A stretch of DNA of 64,000 nt from positions 1-64,000 of the forward strand of contig JAMORO010000038.1 of assembly GCA_027063505.1 (NCBI GenBank). Direction: 5' to 3'. The translations under genes and the position numbers were made by a program. Below, piece after piece: positions 7,437 through 16,788 of the stretch. Under the pieces are notes generated by a model, which was not told where the DNA came from, did not search any database, and saw nothing but the letters and a program-made list of their open reading frames with translations. Source of the DNA: Sulfurimonas sp. (GTDB lineage: Bacteria > Campylobacterota > Campylobacteria > Campylobacterales > Sulfurimonadaceae). Within the stretch, counting starts at the first letter, position 1; each line of letters opens with the position of its first letter.

Positions 7437-8282
7437 CTATTTAGTTTTTTTGAGAGTCATCTCTGACTCCATTATTTTAATCTCATCATTAGCAAAGATA
7501 CGGATTTTATCATCAGCTTTCAATTTTTTTGCACCTATCTTATCTGTATAATCGATGTGGTTAAGTATATGTTTTATAGTATTAATTCTAGCTTTTTTCT
7601 TGTTGTCAGAACGAATTATAGTCCAAGGTGCATGATCTGTATGCGAAGCTAAAAGCATAGAGTATTTTGCTATGGTGTATTTATCCCATAAATCTTGTGA
7701 CTTCTCATCTACAGGCGAGAGTTTATACTGTTTAAGTGGATCTGTACGGCGTTTATCAAAACGACGCTTTTGCTCCTCTTTACTTACTGAAAAATAGAAC
7801 TTAAAGATGGTAATATCAGAGTTAATGAGCATCTTTTCAAACTCAGGAACTTCATGTAAAAACTCTTTATGCTCCTCTTGTGAACAAAATCCCATGACAG
7901 GCTCAACACCACCACGATTGTACCAACTTCTATCAAAAAGGACTATCTCACCTGCTGATGGAAGATGCTGTACATAACGCTGGAAATACCACTGAGAACG
8001 CTCTACATCACTCGGCTTATCAAGTGCAATAACTCGAGCACCACGAGGATTAAGATGTTCTGTAATACGTTTGATAGTACCACCTTTTCCTGCAGCATCA
8101 CGACCCTCAAAAATCATAAGAACTTTCTTACCACTCTCTTTAACATAGTTTTGCATTTTTAAGAGTTCTATCTGTAGTCGATGAAGCTCATCTTCATATG
8201 CGACTGTCTCTTTTTTAGTCCAGACGGCTACTCTGTCACCATCTTTATGTTTTATCTCTTTGGCTTGTTCTTTTTTACTCAT
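7437..8282 (-). CDS. ppk2: Polyphosphate kinase 2
   Basis: Transfers phosphate between polyphosphate and nucleoside diphosphates, normally making GTP or ATP from polyphosphate. The 281 residues carry the P-loop MIFEGRDAAGKGG (Lys66) and the lid module QWYFQRYVQHLPSAGEIVLF. The Walker B-like DRSWYNRGGVEPVMGF, with the conserved Asp-Arg pair, follows. The length fits the single-domain class. AAAGGG lies before the start. The gene has no obvious operon partner except the downstream 37-residue lipoprotein, 8 bases away. Confidence 0.95.
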   Translation of the reverse strand: MSKKEQAKEIKHKDGDRVAVWTKKETVAYEDELHRLQIELLKMQNYVKESGKKVLMIFEGRDAAGKGGTIKRITEHLNPRGARVIALDKPSDVERSQWYFQRYVQHLPSAGEIVLFDRSWYNRGGVEPVMGFCSQEEHKEFLHEVPEFEKMLINSDITIFKFYFSVSKEEQKRRFDKRRTDPLKQYKLSPVDEKSQDLWDKYTIAKYSMLLASHTDHAPWTIIRSDNKKKARINTIKHILNHIDYTDKIGAKKLKADDKIRIFANDEIKIMESEMTLKKTK

Positions 8283-8328
8283 ATAGACCCTTTTTATTCT
8301 GCTTTTAATAATTATAAATCAATAATTA

Positions 8329-10263
8329 TTAAAAAGAGTTTGTGAGTAACTCATTTACTTCTGCAATATCATTTGTATTTGCAAAACAGCTCTTATCTCC
8401 ACATATCATAAAGCCCTCATCTTCACTAACTTTAAGTTGTACAAAGGGGTAGTTTAGTTTTGCTAACTCTAAAGCATTAGTTTGGAGCTTGTCTCTATGT
8501 AACTTGATGATACGCTCTCCTTTTACATAGCGGAGAGATTGTGTAAGCATATAGGGTGTATAGATAGGTTTACGACCTAACTCATAGGAGTTATACTCCA
8601 TCGTTTTAAAAGCGAAGTGTGTATACTTTTCATCTTCTAAGAGTGTACCTAGCGAGAGCAGTACATCTATCATTACACTTACTGAGCTTGTGTAGGTGTT
8701 ATCAGTTGTTTCTGCTTTTGTAACGAACTCACCACTACTAAAACTCCACTGACCTTTGTCATAGAACTCTTCGAGTGCTTTGTTAGCAAAACGCTGTGCA
8801 TTTATAAGGTAGAGTTCATCCCCTGTCTGTTTAAACCCTTGAAGGAGTGCTTGAGAGAGAAAAGCATAGTCCTCTAAGAAAGCTTCTATCTTTGGTATTT
8901 TATGGATAAGAGCTGTATGGTATAAAACATTATCTATAAACATAGCATTGAGAAGGGCATCTAGATTTTTGATAGCTTTTTCTTTATAACTACTATCTAT
9001 CGCTGAGAGTTTGAACATAGCGTTTATCATCATACCTGACCATGAAGTCTGTACTTTTCTATCTATGAAAGGGTACTCTCTCTTTGCACGAAGAGAAGTG
9101 AGAAGAATTTTTACATCTTTAAACCAAGATGGCTCAGTTGCATCTTTAAAGCGGATGATATTTTTCCCTTCAAAATTTCCCTCTTGTGTAACACTAATAC
9201 TCTCTAGCATCGCTTCAATGTTTTTATAGTTTGCATTTTCTAAGAGTCTATAGACCTCCTCATAAGTGTAAGTAAAGTAAAAGCCTTCTTCACCCTCAGT
9301 ATCTGCATCACTTGCACTATAAAAAAGATCATCTTCGCTCATATGGTTGTGCCAAAAGTCAGTACACTCTTTAGCTATTTGAAGATAAGTTGGGTCTTCA
9401 TACTTTAGATAAGCATCTGTGTAAACACCACTCAGTAGAGCATTATCATAAAGCATCTTCTCAAAGTGTGGTACTATCCACTCCTCATCTGTAGAGTATC
9501 GACAAAAACCACCATCTATAAGGTCATACATTCCACCCTGTTTCATAGCATCGAGTGTTGTTGTAACCATCGCTTTAGCAGCTTTATCATCATAGAGTCT
9601 ATCTATAGTGAGGAGAGTGTTTAGAGTTGATGCATGTGGAAACTTCGGTTTTACACTAAAGCCACCATTTTTAGCATCGTAGTTGTTTTTTGCTTGTAGC
9701 ATGAAGTTCTTTGTAAACTCCTCTTTTAAGACAGTAGCCTCTTTTGGATGCTCTACATGGTTTAAAAAGCCTTTCACTTCATCTGCATTTTTGTAAAGTT
9801 GGGCATCATTTTCACTGACTTTTGTCGCTATAAGACGAGTGAGCTCTTTAAAGCCCATCCCTTCTATACTTCCAGCATTTGATTCAGGTGGTATGTATGT
9901 TCCTGCAAAAAATGGCTTGTTTTGTGGAGTACAGAAAATAGAAGTAGGCCAACCACCTGCACGGCGATTTAGGAGTTGATGCACCTCTTGGTAGTGTTTG
10001 TCGATGTCAGGGCGCTCTTCACGGTCAACTTTTATACAAACAAAACCATCATTTAAGATATCGGCACACTCTTTGTTCTCAAAAACAGTCTCTTCCATTA
10101 CATGACACCAGTGACAAGAGGAGTACCCTATACTTATAAATATAGCTTTATTTTCTTTCTCTGCCTTCTCGAATGCCTCATCACACCAAGGCCACCAATC
10201 AACTGGATTTTCTTTGTGTTGTTGTAGGTAGGGACTATCTTCTTTTTCTAATCTGTTTGACAT
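8329..10263 (-). CDS. Thioredoxin-domain / glucosidase-fold protein (YyaL, DUF255 family)
   Basis: 644 residues. The N-terminal thioredoxin-like domain has the CXXC motif SSCHWCHVM near residue 50, followed by DREERPDID. The rest is an alpha/alpha barrel of the six-hairpin glycosidase type, as in the Bacillus YyaL and human SPATA20 family. The start [20 protein letters not shown] is the family's usual N-terminus. It is cytoplasmic, with no signal peptide. The biochemical role of the family is not settled. The 147-bp gap upstream (10264-10410) is AT-rich and holds no gene I can support. Confidence 0.85.
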   Translation of the reverse strand: MSNRLEKEDSPYLQQHKENPVDWWPWCDEAFEKAEKENKAIFISIGYSSCHWCHVMEETVFENKECADILNDGFVCIKVDREERPDIDKHYQEVHQLLNRRAGGWPTSIFCTPQNKPFFAGTYIPPESNAGSIEGMGFKELTRLIATKVSENDAQLYKNADEVKGFLNHVEHPKEATVLKEEFTKNFMLQAKNNYDAKNGGFSVKPKFPHASTLNTLLTIDRLYDDKAAKAMVTTTLDAMKQGGMYDLIDGGFCRYSTDEEWIVPHFEKMLYDNALLSGVYTDAYLKYEDPTYLQIAKECTDFWHNHMSEDDLFYSASDADTEGEEGFYFTYTYEEVYRLLENANYKNIEAMLESISVTQEGNFEGKNIIRFKDATEPSWFKDVKILLTSLRAKREYPFIDRKVQTSWSGMMINAMFKLSAIDSSYKEKAIKNLDALLNAMFIDNVLYHTALIHKIPKIEAFLEDYAFLSQALLQGFKQTGDELYLINAQRFANKALEEFYDKGQWSFSSGEFVTKAETTDNTYTSSVSVMIDVLLSLGTLLEDEKYTHFAFKTMEYNSYELGRKPIYTPYMLTQSLRYVKGERIIKLHRDKLQTNALELAKLNYPFVQLKVSEDEGFMICGDKSCFANTNDIAEVNELLTNSF

Positions 10264-10410
10264 TTTTATAACCTTTTTAATCTACTTTTTACTGTTAATA
10301 TTATTATATTTATTTTATTATAAGTAGGGTATGAAAATTATGATGTTTTTTTGCTTAAATGAGAGCTATGACAATTGTTTTAGTTTTTAGTGTGTATAAA
10401 ATCTCGGCTT

Positions 10411-12393
10411 CTATTCTTCTGATATTTTAATCTCTTTGATACTTTTTGGTTTCGCAAAATAGTACCCTTGAAAATATTTACAACCGACCTCTTTGAGTTT
10501 TTCGTAGTGCTCTTTTTCTTCTACACCCTCTGCTATTACATCTATGTTTAGAAGAGAGCCTAAGTAGATAATAGATTTGATTATGCTTATGTCTTTTTCA
10601 TTGTTAAACATATTCATCACAAAAGATTGGTCTATTTTGATTTGATCAAGAGGAAATATTTTAAGATACTGTAGTGAAGAGAAACCTGTTCCAAAGTCAT
10701 CTAAAGAGAGCTTTATATCTAGCTCTTTTAGCTCTTTCATCTTTTGTGCTACACTATCTTGCTCTTTTATAAAAAGAGTCTCTAAAAGCTCTAGTTTGAG
10801 TTTTGTATGATTTATATCGTAATTAGTAATGACTTTTTGAACATGAGCAACAAAATCATCTTTGTTAAACTGTTTTGCACTAACATTTACAGCTAAAACC
10901 CAATCTTTTGTCTCTTTATTGTCTTGCCATAGTTTGAGCTGTTTACAAGCTGCATCTAAAACCCAATCTCCTATATCTACTATAAGATCTGTTCTCTCTG
11001 CTATGGGTATAAACTTATAGGGAGCTAAAAGACCGAAGTCTGGATGATTCCATCGTATTAAGGCTTCTGCTCCAATAACACTTTTTTCTTGGTTATACTG
11101 GAGTTGGTAAAAGAGTTCAAGTTGATTCTCTTGAAGTGCTATTAATAAACCTTCTGATACATTTAAGATATTTTTTTCACTGTTCTCATTATCTTTATCA
11201 AAGTAGACAATTTTTTGGTGGTTTTCTCTTCCTATCTCTAAGGCGATATTTGTATGTCTTAAAATTTTAAGAGGATCTTTCTCTCTGTTAAAGATATCAA
11301 TACCTATATGTGCTTCCGTTTTTATGAGAGTATCTTGAATCTTAAATGTTTTAGAGAGTATACCTAAAAGTGCATCAGCAATATTTTGTGCTTTTTGCAG
11401 TACTTTTTTCTTATTGGTACTTTTTGTGTGATAATAGAGAATAAAGTCACCCATCCCCATTCTTCCACTAAGTTGACTATCACTAAAGTTCTCTTTTATA
11501 CTTTTTGCAAACTCTTTGAGAAGTATATCTCCATACTTATATCCATACGCATGGTTAATAGATTTTAAGTTTGTAAGTTTAATATAGAACATCATATTAA
11601 AAGATAGGTCGTCCTTCTCTAAAATCTCTGTGAGCGAGTTTAGAAAACCACTTTTATTTAACAAACCTGTGAGTGGATCGTACTGTGTAGAGATCTCTAA
11701 CTCTTTTTCTGCTTTCTCTTTGAGTTGAAAAAAATCTACTATTTTTGTAAAGAGAAAGTTTATCTCTTCATAGAGTTTTCCAAACTCATCATCATCTTCT
11801 ATCTTGATTTTGTAATGTTTAATGGAGTTATTAAACTCTACCTTTTCTAAAAAATTTACTAAGTAAAGAATGGGTCTTGTAAACTTATGTGCATAGTAGT
11901 TTACTAAAAGAAAAGAGATACTCAAAGAGAAAAAGAGTAGAGAGATAAGAGCAATAAAATTATCTTCTAATATTTCAAACAAAGATTCTACTTGTAGTTC
12001 AAAGTAGAGTTTTCCATAAGAGTTTTGATGATAAGACATCTCTGTTGTCATCGCAAAAATTTCATTGGTATTTAGTTTTTTAGAAGTGTTGTATTGGAAG
12101 ATTTTCTTTTTTTGATTGTCATATAAAATGACTTTTTGAATTTTTGTTAGTGCTTGTAGTTTAGTAGTTAAATCTGTCGCTGTACTAATATCATCGAGTA
12201 AAATAAGCCGGACAAAATCTTGTGATAAAACTTTAGACATACTCTGTGCAAGTTGTTTGCTGTCATCTTTTTGTTTATAAACATACCAACTTACAAAGAG
12301 TATATACCCACTTAAAACTATAAAAGATATCAGTAGAAAGATTGCCTTTATAAGTTTTTTTTGGATAGAACCTTTATAAATGGATATATTCAT
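10411..12393 (-). CDS. Membrane-bound GGDEF/EAL protein, probable c-di-GMP phosphodiesterase
   Basis: 660 residues. Transmembrane segments lie near 13-35 and 145-168 and flank a periplasmic sensor region, with a HAMP-like linker near 170-220. The GGDEF domain (about 235-390) has GMGDF in place of GGDEF, so cyclase activity is unlikely. The EAL domain (about 405-655) keeps EALIRW, VNVSAKQ, LELLET, LDDFGTG, KIDQSF, AEGVE and FQGYYF, so c-di-GMP hydrolysis is expected. Its start lies two bases after the rhodanese stop, so the two are co-transcribed; the periplasmic domain might sense what the rhodanese acts on. Confidence 0.9.
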   Translation of the reverse strand: MNISIYKGSIQKKLIKAIFLLISFIVLSGYILFVSWYVYKQKDDSKQLAQSMSKVLSQDFVRLILLDDISTATDLTTKLQALTKIQKVILYDNQKKKIFQYNTSKKLNTNEIFAMTTEMSYHQNSYGKLYFELQVESLFEILEDNFIALISLLFFSLSISFLLVNYYAHKFTRPILYLVNFLEKVEFNNSIKHYKIKIEDDDEFGKLYEEINFLFTKIVDFFQLKEKAEKELEISTQYDPLTGLLNKSGFLNSLTEILEKDDLSFNMMFYIKLTNLKSINHAYGYKYGDILLKEFAKSIKENFSDSQLSGRMGMGDFILYYHTKSTNKKKVLQKAQNIADALLGILSKTFKIQDTLIKTEAHIGIDIFNREKDPLKILRHTNIALEIGRENHQKIVYFDKDNENSEKNILNVSEGLLIALQENQLELFYQLQYNQEKSVIGAEALIRWNHPDFGLLAPYKFIPIAERTDLIVDIGDWVLDAACKQLKLWQDNKETKDWVLAVNVSAKQFNKDDFVAHVQKVITNYDINHTKLKLELLETLFIKEQDSVAQKMKELKELDIKLSLDDFGTGFSSLQYLKIFPLDQIKIDQSFVMNMFNNEKDISIIKSIIYLGSLLNIDVIAEGVEEKEHYEKLKEVGCKYFQGYYFAKPKSIKEIKISEE

Positions 12394-12395
12394 AG

Positions 12396-13247
12396 TTACT
12401 CTTTTATAGGATGACGTTCTATCGGTAGATTGTGGTCATTTCCCCATTCAAGCCAAGAACCATCATAAACAGAGACATTGTAACCAAGCTTTTTGAGTAC
12501 TAAAAAGTTCATAGCCGCATCAGCACCATCTTCACAGTAGAGGATGATTGGTTTGCTTTTATCTAAATGTTTATATATTGGTTTTAATGTATCAAAATTT
12601 TTGACACTACTTTTTGATCCATTCTTATTATAAGTTAAACTTCCTGGAACATTGATAGCATTTAAGATATGTCCATATCTAGTTGCATGAGATTTCTCTC
12701 CAATATAGAACTCATATGGTCTTCCATCAATGATTGTAGTGTTTTTTAAAGAGGTTAAAACATCAAGCTTTGTTTTTAAAATTGCATTGTTTATTTTAGG
12801 AGTAAAATTTTGATATTTAGGAGTAAATTTTTTCGTTTCTATTGGCAGTAGATTCGCTGGCCAGTTCCCATAACTTACCTTAAATATACCTACATTATCT
12901 GCCCCTAATACCTTACTTATCCAGTAAAACCGAGCAGACCATATAGGGTTCGCTCCACCATAGACTAGAATCTCACTTTTATCATTTATACCTGCTTTAC
13001 TAAAAAGTTCTCTGAGGTCTGAAAGAGGGGGAATAAGCATATCTTTTCCGTAGAAAAGTTTTTCAAAAACAGGTACATTAAAGGCATTTTTGAGGTGCCC
13101 TTCTTTATATGTTTTTGCATCACGAACATCTATGATAACTAATGTTGGGTCATTATAGTGTGCTTGTAACCAACTAGTAGGGACTACATCTGGGATTTTT
13201 GCAAATAAAACTCCTGCAAACAGTAATAATGTAAATATATATTTCAT
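12396..13247 (-). CDS. Exported two-domain rhodanese (thiosulfate/3-mercaptopyruvate sulfurtransferase-like)
   Basis: 283 residues with a signal peptide (MKYIFTLLLFAGVLFA), so probably periplasmic. The N-terminal rhodanese domain (about 25-140) has lost its catalytic Cys (LVYGGANPIW). The C-terminal domain (about 160-275) keeps the active-site loop YCEDGADAAM with Cys238. This pattern is normal for tandem sulfurtransferases. Sulfane-sulfur transfer in the periplasm would suit a sulfur-oxidising bacterium, but the donor and acceptor are unknown. It heads an operon with the EAL protein. AAAGGGG lies before the start. Confidence 0.88.
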   Translation of the reverse strand: MKYIFTLLLFAGVLFAKIPDVVPTSWLQAHYNDPTLVIIDVRDAKTYKEGHLKNAFNVPVFEKLFYGKDMLIPPLSDLRELFSKAGINDKSEILVYGGANPIWSARFYWISKVLGADNVGIFKVSYGNWPANLLPIETKKFTPKYQNFTPKINNAILKTKLDVLTSLKNTTIIDGRPYEFYIGEKSHATRYGHILNAINVPGSLTYNKNGSKSSVKNFDTLKPIYKHLDKSKPIILYCEDGADAAMNFLVLKKLGYNVSVYDGSWLEWGNDHNLPIERHPIKE

Positions 13248-13376
13248 CTCTGCAGACCCCTTTTTATAATTTATAATTAATATAATGAATACAGATATAC
13301 TAACTAAATGAAACTTAAATTTACTCTTAAACCTAAATTATAAATATATTTGACCTCTATTTAATGAATCATGCTA

Positions 13377-13382
13377 TATAAT
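13377..13382 (+). promoter_or_regulatory. Probable -10 element for ribB-apbE
   Basis: TATAAT within GCTATATAATTAC, 33 bases before the ribB start. A TTGACC lies at 13350-13355 but the 21-base spacing is long. I looked for an FMN riboswitch in the 167-bp leader region and saw none. Confidence 0.5.
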
Positions 13383-13414
13383 TACACTTATAAATATAAT
13401 AAAAGAGAATAAAT

Positions 13415-14443
13415 ATGACACCAATACAGAGAGTTTTAGAAGCGATAGATGAGATAAAAAAAGGTAATATGGTCATCATGATAGATGATGAAGATAGAGA
13501 GAATGAGGGTGACCTAGTATATGCTGCAGCATTCTCTACACCTGCACATGTTAACTTTATGGCGACTCATGCACGGGGTCTTATCTGTGTTGCTCTCTCT
13601 AAAACGATTGCTACTAAACTAGACTTAAACCCAATGGTTAGTTCAAATACATCTTCGTATGAGACAGCGTTTACTGTCTCTGTTGATGCGAGGGATGCTC
13701 TTACTGGTATCTCTGCTGGAGAGCGTGATGATACTATTCGTATCTTAGCAAACCCTATTTCTAAGGCTGAAGAGCTTGTAAAACCAGGGCATATTTTTCC
13801 TCTTATTGCTAAAGATGGTGGAACTCTTATCCGTACAGGACATACTGAGGGAAGTGTAGATATCTGTCGTTTAGCGGGGCTTAGTGAAGCGGGTGTTATC
13901 TGTGAAATCATTAAAGATGATGGGACTATGGCTCGCCGTGATGACTTAGATCTATTTGGTGAAAAGCATAACCTTAAAACTGTTTTTATCTCTGATATTG
14001 TTGAGTATAGACTTGCAAATGAGTCTCTTATAAACGCTACTAAAGAGGAGGAGATAGAGTTTTTTGGTACAAAAGTAAAACGCCATACCTTTACTGACCA
14101 TGATGGAATAGAGCATACTGCTATAGAGTTCTACTCTACTGGAAACATCGCAAATGTAAGAGTACATAATGTTATGCCAGATATAGAGCTGTTACTTAAC
14201 CAAACAAAGTACAACAATCTTGTAAAATCCATAGAGTATCTTAAGCAAAATAGTGGTCTTTTACTCTTTATAAACAAAACAAACCACCAAGACAATGCTG
14301 CTCCTAAAGAGTTTGGTATCGGTGCTCAAATCATTAAATCTTTTGGTATTGAGAAGATGAATCTTATCACTTCTATGAAACAGGCTGACTTTGTAGGTCT
14401 AAGTGGTTTTGGTTTAGAGGTAAATGAACTTATAGAACTTTAA
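13415..14443 (+). CDS. ribB: 3,4-dihydroxy-2-butanone 4-phosphate synthase with degenerate GTP cyclohydrolase II-like domain
   Basis: 342 residues. The N-terminal part (1-200) is a complete RibB, which turns ribulose 5-phosphate into the four-carbon unit of riboflavin. It has DDEDRENEGDLVYAA, MATHARGLICVAL, GHIFPLIAKDGG and RTGHTEGSVDIC. The C-terminal part aligns in position with GTP cyclohydrolase II but contains no cysteine at all, so the zinc site is lost and it cannot do that reaction. Such half-dead RibBA proteins are typical of the phylum. Five bases separate it from apbE, so flavin synthesis and flavin attachment are co-transcribed. Confidence 0.93.
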   Translation: MTPIQRVLEAIDEIKKGNMVIMIDDEDRENEGDLVYAAAFSTPAHVNFMATHARGLICVALSKTIATKLDLNPMVSSNTSSYETAFTVSVDARDALTGISAGERDDTIRILANPISKAEELVKPGHIFPLIAKDGGTLIRTGHTEGSVDICRLAGLSEAGVICEIIKDDGTMARRDDLDLFGEKHNLKTVFISDIVEYRLANESLINATKEEEIEFFGTKVKRHTFTDHDGIEHTAIEFYSTGNIANVRVHNVMPDIELLLNQTKYNNLVKSIEYLKQNSGLLLFINKTNHQDNAAPKEFGIGAQIIKSFGIEKMNLITSMKQADFVGLSGFGLEVNELIEL

Positions 14444-14448
14444 ACGCT

Positions 14449-15381
14449 ATGTTCAAGTTTTTGCTTGTATCTCTACTCTTTGTAACTATACTCCAAGCAG
14501 AAACTCTTCAGAGAACAAAGGTCCTTATGGGTACTTTTGTGACTCTCAAACTTCAAACTAAAGATAAACACTACTTTACCCCTGCTTTTAAAATTCTTCA
14601 AGATGTTACTGACTCTCTCTCCTCGTATGATACAAATTCCACTATATACAAGTTAAACACATTTAAAAAGGTAAAAGCAGACTTTTATGCTTATGATGCC
14701 CTCTCTCTTGCAAAAGAGTATTACCGTGTGACTGATGGCTACTTTGATGTAGCTATAGGAAGTATAACAAAGGATCTTTATCACTTTGGAGAGGATGCTC
14801 AAGTGCCAACTCAAGAAGCACTCTCCAACTCTAGGATAGCCTTGAGTGGTCTCTCTTTGAGTAGAGAAGAACTTACTATAGAAGAGGGCATAAAGATAGA
14901 TCTTGGAGGGATAGGAAAAGGGTATGGTGTCGATAGAGTAGCAGAGTATCTCAAACACCATAATGTCTTAAATGCTACTATAGCCCTAAGTGGAGATATC
15001 CGCTGTTTAGGAGTATGTACCATAGAGATAAACAACCCCTTTTCTACAGCACCTCTTGCTGTTTTAAAGAGTACAAAAGAGGAGATGGCGTTTAGTACGA
15101 GTGGGAACTATAATCGCTATGTAAGGAGTAGTAAACATAACCATCTCATAAACCCAAAAACAAAAACTTCACAGCAGAACTTTATCTCTATAACTCTTAT
15201 AGGGAGCGTGCCTAACAGTGACCTTGATGCCTATGCAACAGCAGTGAGTGTTATGCCAAAAGAGAGAGCATATACTTTTTTAGCTTCTCAAAACCTCGCC
15301 TATATTATACTAGAGCAGGGTGGCAGAGAAGTAGTAAGTGAAAACATAGAACTATTCGTTAACTATACTAAAAAAGAGTAG
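14449..15381 (+). CDS. apbE: FAD:protein FMN transferase
   Basis: Transfers FMN from FAD to a Thr in S/T-G-A-T motifs of exported proteins. The 310 residues start with a signal peptide (MFKFLLVSLLFVTILQA). Family motifs follow: LMGTFVTLKL, IDLGGIGKGYGVDRVAEYL, SGDIRCLG, STSGNYNRY, HLINPKT and the Mg-binding DLDAYATAVSVM. The length is close to normal (320-350). A likely client, an FMN-binding protein with SGAT, is encoded at 16266-16787 on the other strand. The 3' end overlaps the convergent membrane-protein gene by 30 bases. Confidence 0.93.
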   Translation: MFKFLLVSLLFVTILQAETLQRTKVLMGTFVTLKLQTKDKHYFTPAFKILQDVTDSLSSYDTNSTIYKLNTFKKVKADFYAYDALSLAKEYYRVTDGYFDVAIGSITKDLYHFGEDAQVPTQEALSNSRIALSGLSLSREELTIEEGIKIDLGGIGKGYGVDRVAEYLKHHNVLNATIALSGDIRCLGVCTIEINNPFSTAPLAVLKSTKEEMAFSTSGNYNRYVRSSKHNHLINPKTKTSQQNFISITLIGSVPNSDLDAYATAVSVMPKERAYTFLASQNLAYIILEQGGREVVSENIELFVNYTKKE

Positions 15382-15798
15382 ATAAAATAGATAGAGTAGA
15401 TTCAGTTCAAATAGAAAAAATGATACTAGTTTAACAGCGGCAAAAAACTCAAATCCATTGATGATGAAAAAGGGCGAGAGTAACTCAAATGCACCACTTA
15501 TAAAGAGGATTAAGATAAGTACTTTAGTTCTTTTGAAGTGTTTAGAGTTTGTAAAGATAAGAAAATGTAAAACAACCATGCTAAAGAGTCCAAAAGCAAA
15601 TATATGAGGGAGTATAACTTTGAGCATACCACTCCAAGAGTACATCACCGTAAACTTCTTCTCATTACCTAAGTAGTACTCTAAAACGCTATCTATACTA
15701 AAACCTATCTTCTTCTCAAAGAGCATATAGCTACTCAATAGAAGTATAAGAGCAAAAAGTAAAAAATAGAGTATGGAAAATTTATATGCTTTTTTCAA
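15352..15798 (-). CDS. Four-helix membrane protein with paired membrane histidines
   Basis: 148 residues with hydrophobic segments near 9-26, 58-82, 92-112 and 120-145. I do not recognise a family. The second helix holds His65 and His78, 13 residues apart (PHIFAFGLFSMVVLH), and His87 follows. This spacing would suit heme b ligands at opposite faces of the membrane, but that is only inference. It is last in the porin/FMN-protein cluster; its start overlaps the previous gene by 17 bases and its 3' end overlaps apbE by 30. Confidence 0.65.
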   Translation of the reverse strand: MKKAYKFSILYFLLFALILLLSSYMLFEKKIGFSIDSVLEYYLGNEKKFTVMYSWSGMLKVILPHIFAFGLFSMVVLHFLIFTNSKHFKRTKVLILILFISGAFELLSPFFIINGFEFFAAVKLVSFFLFELNLLYLFYLLFFSIVNE

Positions 15799-16264
15799 AG
15801 TTAAGGCTCCATAGAGAGTAGAGTGTCATCAAAAGAGCAGTTAAATGCCAGAGAAAAAAGCTTACTATATAGAGATGTAAAAAGAGAGTGGAAAAGTAGT
15901 AGCCAAGTATAAGTGTGATGAGGGTAGATAATCCTGAAAGCATAGTTGTGTTGATAAGCAGAAGTGAGTAGCTTTTTTTGTTGGAGACTCTTGCAAAAAC
16001 TGCACTAAGAGTGAGTAAAATCATCATCATAAAAAATATCTGTGTATGGATATGCTCTAAAAAAACTACTTCGCTTAGGGGGTCTAAAAACTCCTCTTCA
16101 TCTCCAAAGAGTGTAGTGGTCAGTTCTGAAAAAAAGAGTCCAAGAGTAGAGGATGTGACTATTACATCGAGGATGAGGTAGGAGAGAGTAAAGATAAGTA
16201 AGCCATTTAAGATAGGCCCCATCGTTGCATCTTTTTTTATATCTTTTATAAGTGTAAATCGCAT
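15782..16264 (-). CDS. Four-helix membrane protein next to the FMN-binding protein gene
   Basis: 160 residues with hydrophobic segments near 17-38, 66-92, 100-122 and 124-152. I do not recognise a family. Histidines sit in helix 2 (His71, His73) and helix 4 (His130, His140), on helices that could face each other, which would allow heme b binding. The acidic loop FGDEEEFLDP separates helices 1 and 2. One base separates it from the FMN-binding protein gene upstream. An electron-transfer subunit is a reasonable guess from the context; no motif proves it. Confidence 0.65.
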   Translation of the reverse strand: MRFTLIKDIKKDATMGPILNGLLIFTLSYLILDVIVTSSTLGLFFSELTTTLFGDEEEFLDPLSEVVFLEHIHTQIFFMMMILLTLSAVFARVSNKKSYSLLLINTTMLSGLSTLITLILGYYFSTLFLHLYIVSFFLWHLTALLMTLYSLWSLNFEKSI

Positions 16265-16265
16265 A

Positions 16266-16787
16266 CTACCTTCCCTTTAAGAGTTCGTTGTAGATTCCAA
16301 AGGCTATACGAGAGCCATCTGTAACACTTCTCGCACTGAGTGTTGCTCCTGATATGCTTGGTATATCACGGTTTAGTTGGAGCATAGTTTGTGTATCTAT
16401 GTTTTTAAACTGTGCACTCCATTTTTTTGTTGGAATGTACTCGCTTGGTTCATTAAACGCTATAACCTCGATGCCCTGTAGAGTATTATTCTTTATAAAA
16501 TAGAGAACAACTCCATTTTTTGAGCGTACTTTGCGGTTTATTAAAACGCCATAGCCTAAAACCTCTCCCTTTAGCTTTGCTGTAAATATTCTATATATTT
16601 TTGTAGTGAGTTTTGTTTTAGCTGCTTTTTGAATATTTTTAAATCTTTTGTTTGAGAGGAGTACATTTTTTTTACTGATAAGTGTATCTTCTCCATACTG
16701 CTCTTTCATAGCTTCTACTGGGGAGATAAGTACCTTTGCACTGAGCTGTGTAAAGCTCAGTAAAAGGAGAATAAGTACTGTTTTCAT
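16266..16787 (-). CDS. Exported FMN-binding domain protein, probable ApbE substrate
   Basis: The start at 16787 gives 173 residues beginning with a signal peptide (MKTVLILLLLSFTQLSA). An open frame extends to 16901, but that part lies inside the porin gene and does not look like protein. The C-terminus has DIPSISGATLSARSV, the flavinylation motif of RnfG/NqrC-type FMN_bind domains, with Thr149 as the expected FMN site. The mature protein is therefore likely a periplasmic one- or two-electron carrier. Only one base lies between the porin stop and this start, so translation is probably coupled. The membrane-protein genes follow at once. Confidence 0.85.
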   Translation of the reverse strand: MKTVLILLLLSFTQLSAKVLISPVEAMKEQYGEDTLISKKNVLLSNKRFKNIQKAAKTKLTTKIYRIFTAKLKGEVLGYGVLINRKVRSKNGVVLYFIKNNTLQGIEVIAFNEPSEYIPTKKWSAQFKNIDTQTMLQLNRDIPSISGATLSARSVTDGSRIAFGIYNELLKGR

Positions 16788-16788
16788 A

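Noticed and set aside
10264..10410. Short ATG frame of about 19 codons in the gap
   Set aside because: No ribosome-binding site and no signal or conserved pattern.
13248..13414. FMN riboswitch before ribB
   Set aside because: The region is short and AT-rich, without the conserved GC-rich RFN helices.
13567..13911. 114-codon frame opposite ribB
   Set aside because: Shadow of the conserved RibB catalytic domain; no family resemblance.
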